From Rutpela maculata (lineage: Eukaryota > Arthropoda > Insecta > Coleoptera > Cerambycidae), in assembly GCA_936432065.2 (NCBI GenBank), contig OW386291.2, positions 12,501,821-12,565,820 on the forward strand: a stretch of 64,000 nt of DNA, in the 5' to 3' direction. The position numbers and the translations under genes are program-made. The number at the start of each line of letters is the position of its first letter. Within the stretch, counting starts at the first letter, position 1. Below, one piece after another: positions 62,478 through 64,000 of the stretch. The notes beneath the pieces were generated by a model that saw only the letters and a program-made list of their open reading frames with translations, made no database searches and had not been told where the DNA came from.

Positions 62478-63345
62478 GAGCGGGAGTTAAGTGGCTTTTT
62501 CGGCAGCTCATCGCTTTATGAACTTTGAGATATTTTTATGGTTTAATGGTTGATAACAATTCATAAAATCGACTTCTGAGGAGGCACCTCCTGTCAGGAG
62601 TGTCACGTTACGAACACTGTTTAAAAATCAGTGAAATCATGTCATCGTTACAAGGCTTGTGTGTACACATTTTATGTTTAGAATGAATAAAATATGATCG
62701 CCAGAAAGTGTGAGCCATCAGGAGGCGCAGCCAGAAAGGTAATAATGATACAATACATGTGAGATACGGTACGGAGTCAAGTTAGCCGAAAGTGTTAAAT
62801 TCCTGTATATTTAAGAGCCTATGGTACTTTTGTTGACTTTGTTTATGGGGAGGCTATTCTATTGTTGAAGGAGCTTATTTACGTTTTAAAAAGGAGCCAG
62901 AACTTGTAACGATGAGTTTAGAGTTCTGAGATGAAATATGCGGAAAAAAATCCAATTTTCTTCAAAAATCCTAAACATTTTCTTTCTGGAAATTTTTTTC
63001 TGTGTTCAAGACATAAAATATGTTCAACCTTAAAAAAGTTTGTAACGATGATGTTATATAACTTCGTTTTTTTACCTCTTTGACCTTTCTGGTTGCACCC
63101 CTGATGGCCCACACTTTCTGGCGATCCTATTTTATTCATTCTAAATATAAAATGTGTACACAAAAAAAAACTTGGCTTTGTAACGATGATATAATTTCAC
63201 TGATTTTTATATCTTGAACCATGGCCAACTCGACGGGCTGACATAAGCCAGAAGTCTATTTTGTCAAGTTCGATAGAATTAATCAGCGCATAGAAAATGC
63301 TTGTAACGATGAGTGCCCGAAAAAGCCACTTAGCTCCAGCACCAT
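62478..63345. mobile_element. Foldback element, about 870 bp
   Basis: AGTTAAGTGGCTTTTTCGG at 62486 pairs with CCGAAAAAGCCACTTAGCT at 63318; inner arms share GTGTGTACACATTTTAT, AATAAAATATGATCGCCAGA and GCGCAGCCAGAAAGGT. The word TTGTAACGATGA (or complement) occurs at 62643, 62903, 63040, 63178 and 63300. The minus ORF at 62918-63163 is not supported. Confidence 0.8.
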
Positions 63346-64000
63346 TACTTCCAGTTTTTAATTTTAATATTGTTGAATATAGTTACGATAAAGATAACAG
63401 ATTCTTTATCAAATCTGTTTTCGATACAACGCATCAAATTATTTCAATCTGATATGGCTTTTAAAAAATATAATAAATTGCAGTTAATTTTCTAACTTAG
63501 TAAATTTAATTTATATCGGTATCTTGGCAGGGCCGTGGAGAGAAAATATGGACTCTCAAAAAATTTTAAAATTTCCGGGCCCACTAGACAAGATCACCCC
63601 CGCACCTCTCCTCTCTCGTCGGGTCTGTAGGTATCGATTCTGAATTAATTCCAGTAAAAGCAAAGATAAAGCAGAGAGTAGCCTCGACTCGACTCTTGTT
63701 AGTATTAAAAAGCAAATTATATGAGATACGATAACGGAAGTGAAATGAGTCTCTTGGTAAAACTACTAGGAAACAAACATTTTTCTTAAACATCTTTTTC
63801 CTGTCCGGGTTACATAAAAGTCATCAAACTTGAAACGATTAAAGCATACGTAATTGTAAATGCTTCAAATTTTGGTCAGTTACCTGTAGGACAGCGAGTC
63901 ACTTTTTTCTAAGCGTAATATTTTCTGGGAGCCTACGGAATAACAACATAACGTACCACATATATCAGGCAACCCCAACAATTTCAAAGTCAAGACTGTT
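63346..64000. other. Intergenic DNA, nothing recognised
   Basis: AT-rich with a GC-richer patch at 63570-63620. The minus ORF at 63584-63793 lacks any family feature. Confidence 0.45.

Overview
The window is AT-rich eukaryotic DNA, almost certainly from an insect, with hemipteran-like repeat and transposon families the best guess. The signs are spliceosomal introns, TATA boxes, long TA microsatellites, non-LTR, hAT, mariner-like and Harbinger-type elements, and above all a complete Polinton (Maverick). I see no convincing intact host gene; one short exon-like piece at 9645-9781 (minus) is the best host candidate. Most of the window is layered mobile DNA.

Layout. 1-3931: a frameshifted non-LTR retrotransposon. 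3932-15352: intergenic DNA with palindromic MITEs, including a hAT MITE (8136-8326) and copy A of another (14168-14582). 15353-20376: a 5-kb hAT-type element with perfect 8-bp target duplications, no recognisable transposase, and a mariner-like foldback inside it. 20385-28740: 782-bp direct repeats, a decayed Crypton-like tyrosine recombinase, a tandem 243-bp duplication, a hAT-like transposase first exon and two exons of a SWIM zinc-finger protein. 30738-31230: a 70-bp satellite organised as a 210-bp higher-order repeat. 32795-34384: a hAT element inserted inside a mariner-like element. 35317-35728: copy B of the second hAT MITE. 37214-38596: an intron-containing DDE integrase-core gene with one nonsense codon. 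55680-64000: foldbacks, a Harbinger-type MITE, a 108-bp minisatellite and other palindromes.

The centrepiece is the Polinton at 39820-55105 (15,286 bp). It has a perfect 6-bp target duplication (GATATT), terminal inverted repeats of about 0.55 kb starting AGTAGTTAAG, and apparently intact genes. Four gene blocks are visible. PolB plus an unknown protein run rightwards. The virion block (PLA2-like protein, adenain-type protease, penton-like protein, double jelly-roll major capsid protein, a 166-aa conserved protein and a small spliced gene) runs leftwards. Packaging ATPase, a DUF8207-type protein and a chromodomain integrase run rightwards. A small leftward block of tiny tightly packed ORFs ends the set. 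Replication (PolB), integration (integrase), packaging (ATPase) and virion formation (capsid, penton, protease) are all represented, so this is a virus-like element.

Three features of this Polinton look new or under-described: (1) a 75-aa ORF carrying the PPP1R15/GADD34 signature (RVxF plus the W...ARxGxW...ARDRxRF core), a probable eIF2alpha-phosphatase adaptor; (2) the PLA2-like ORF and the protease ORF lie in one reading frame separated only by UGA followed by CUAG, the strongest known stop-readthrough context, and the protease has no upstream AUG; (3) five tandem perfect hairpins built from AACAGCTCC/AACAGCTCG units between the two convergent gene blocks.
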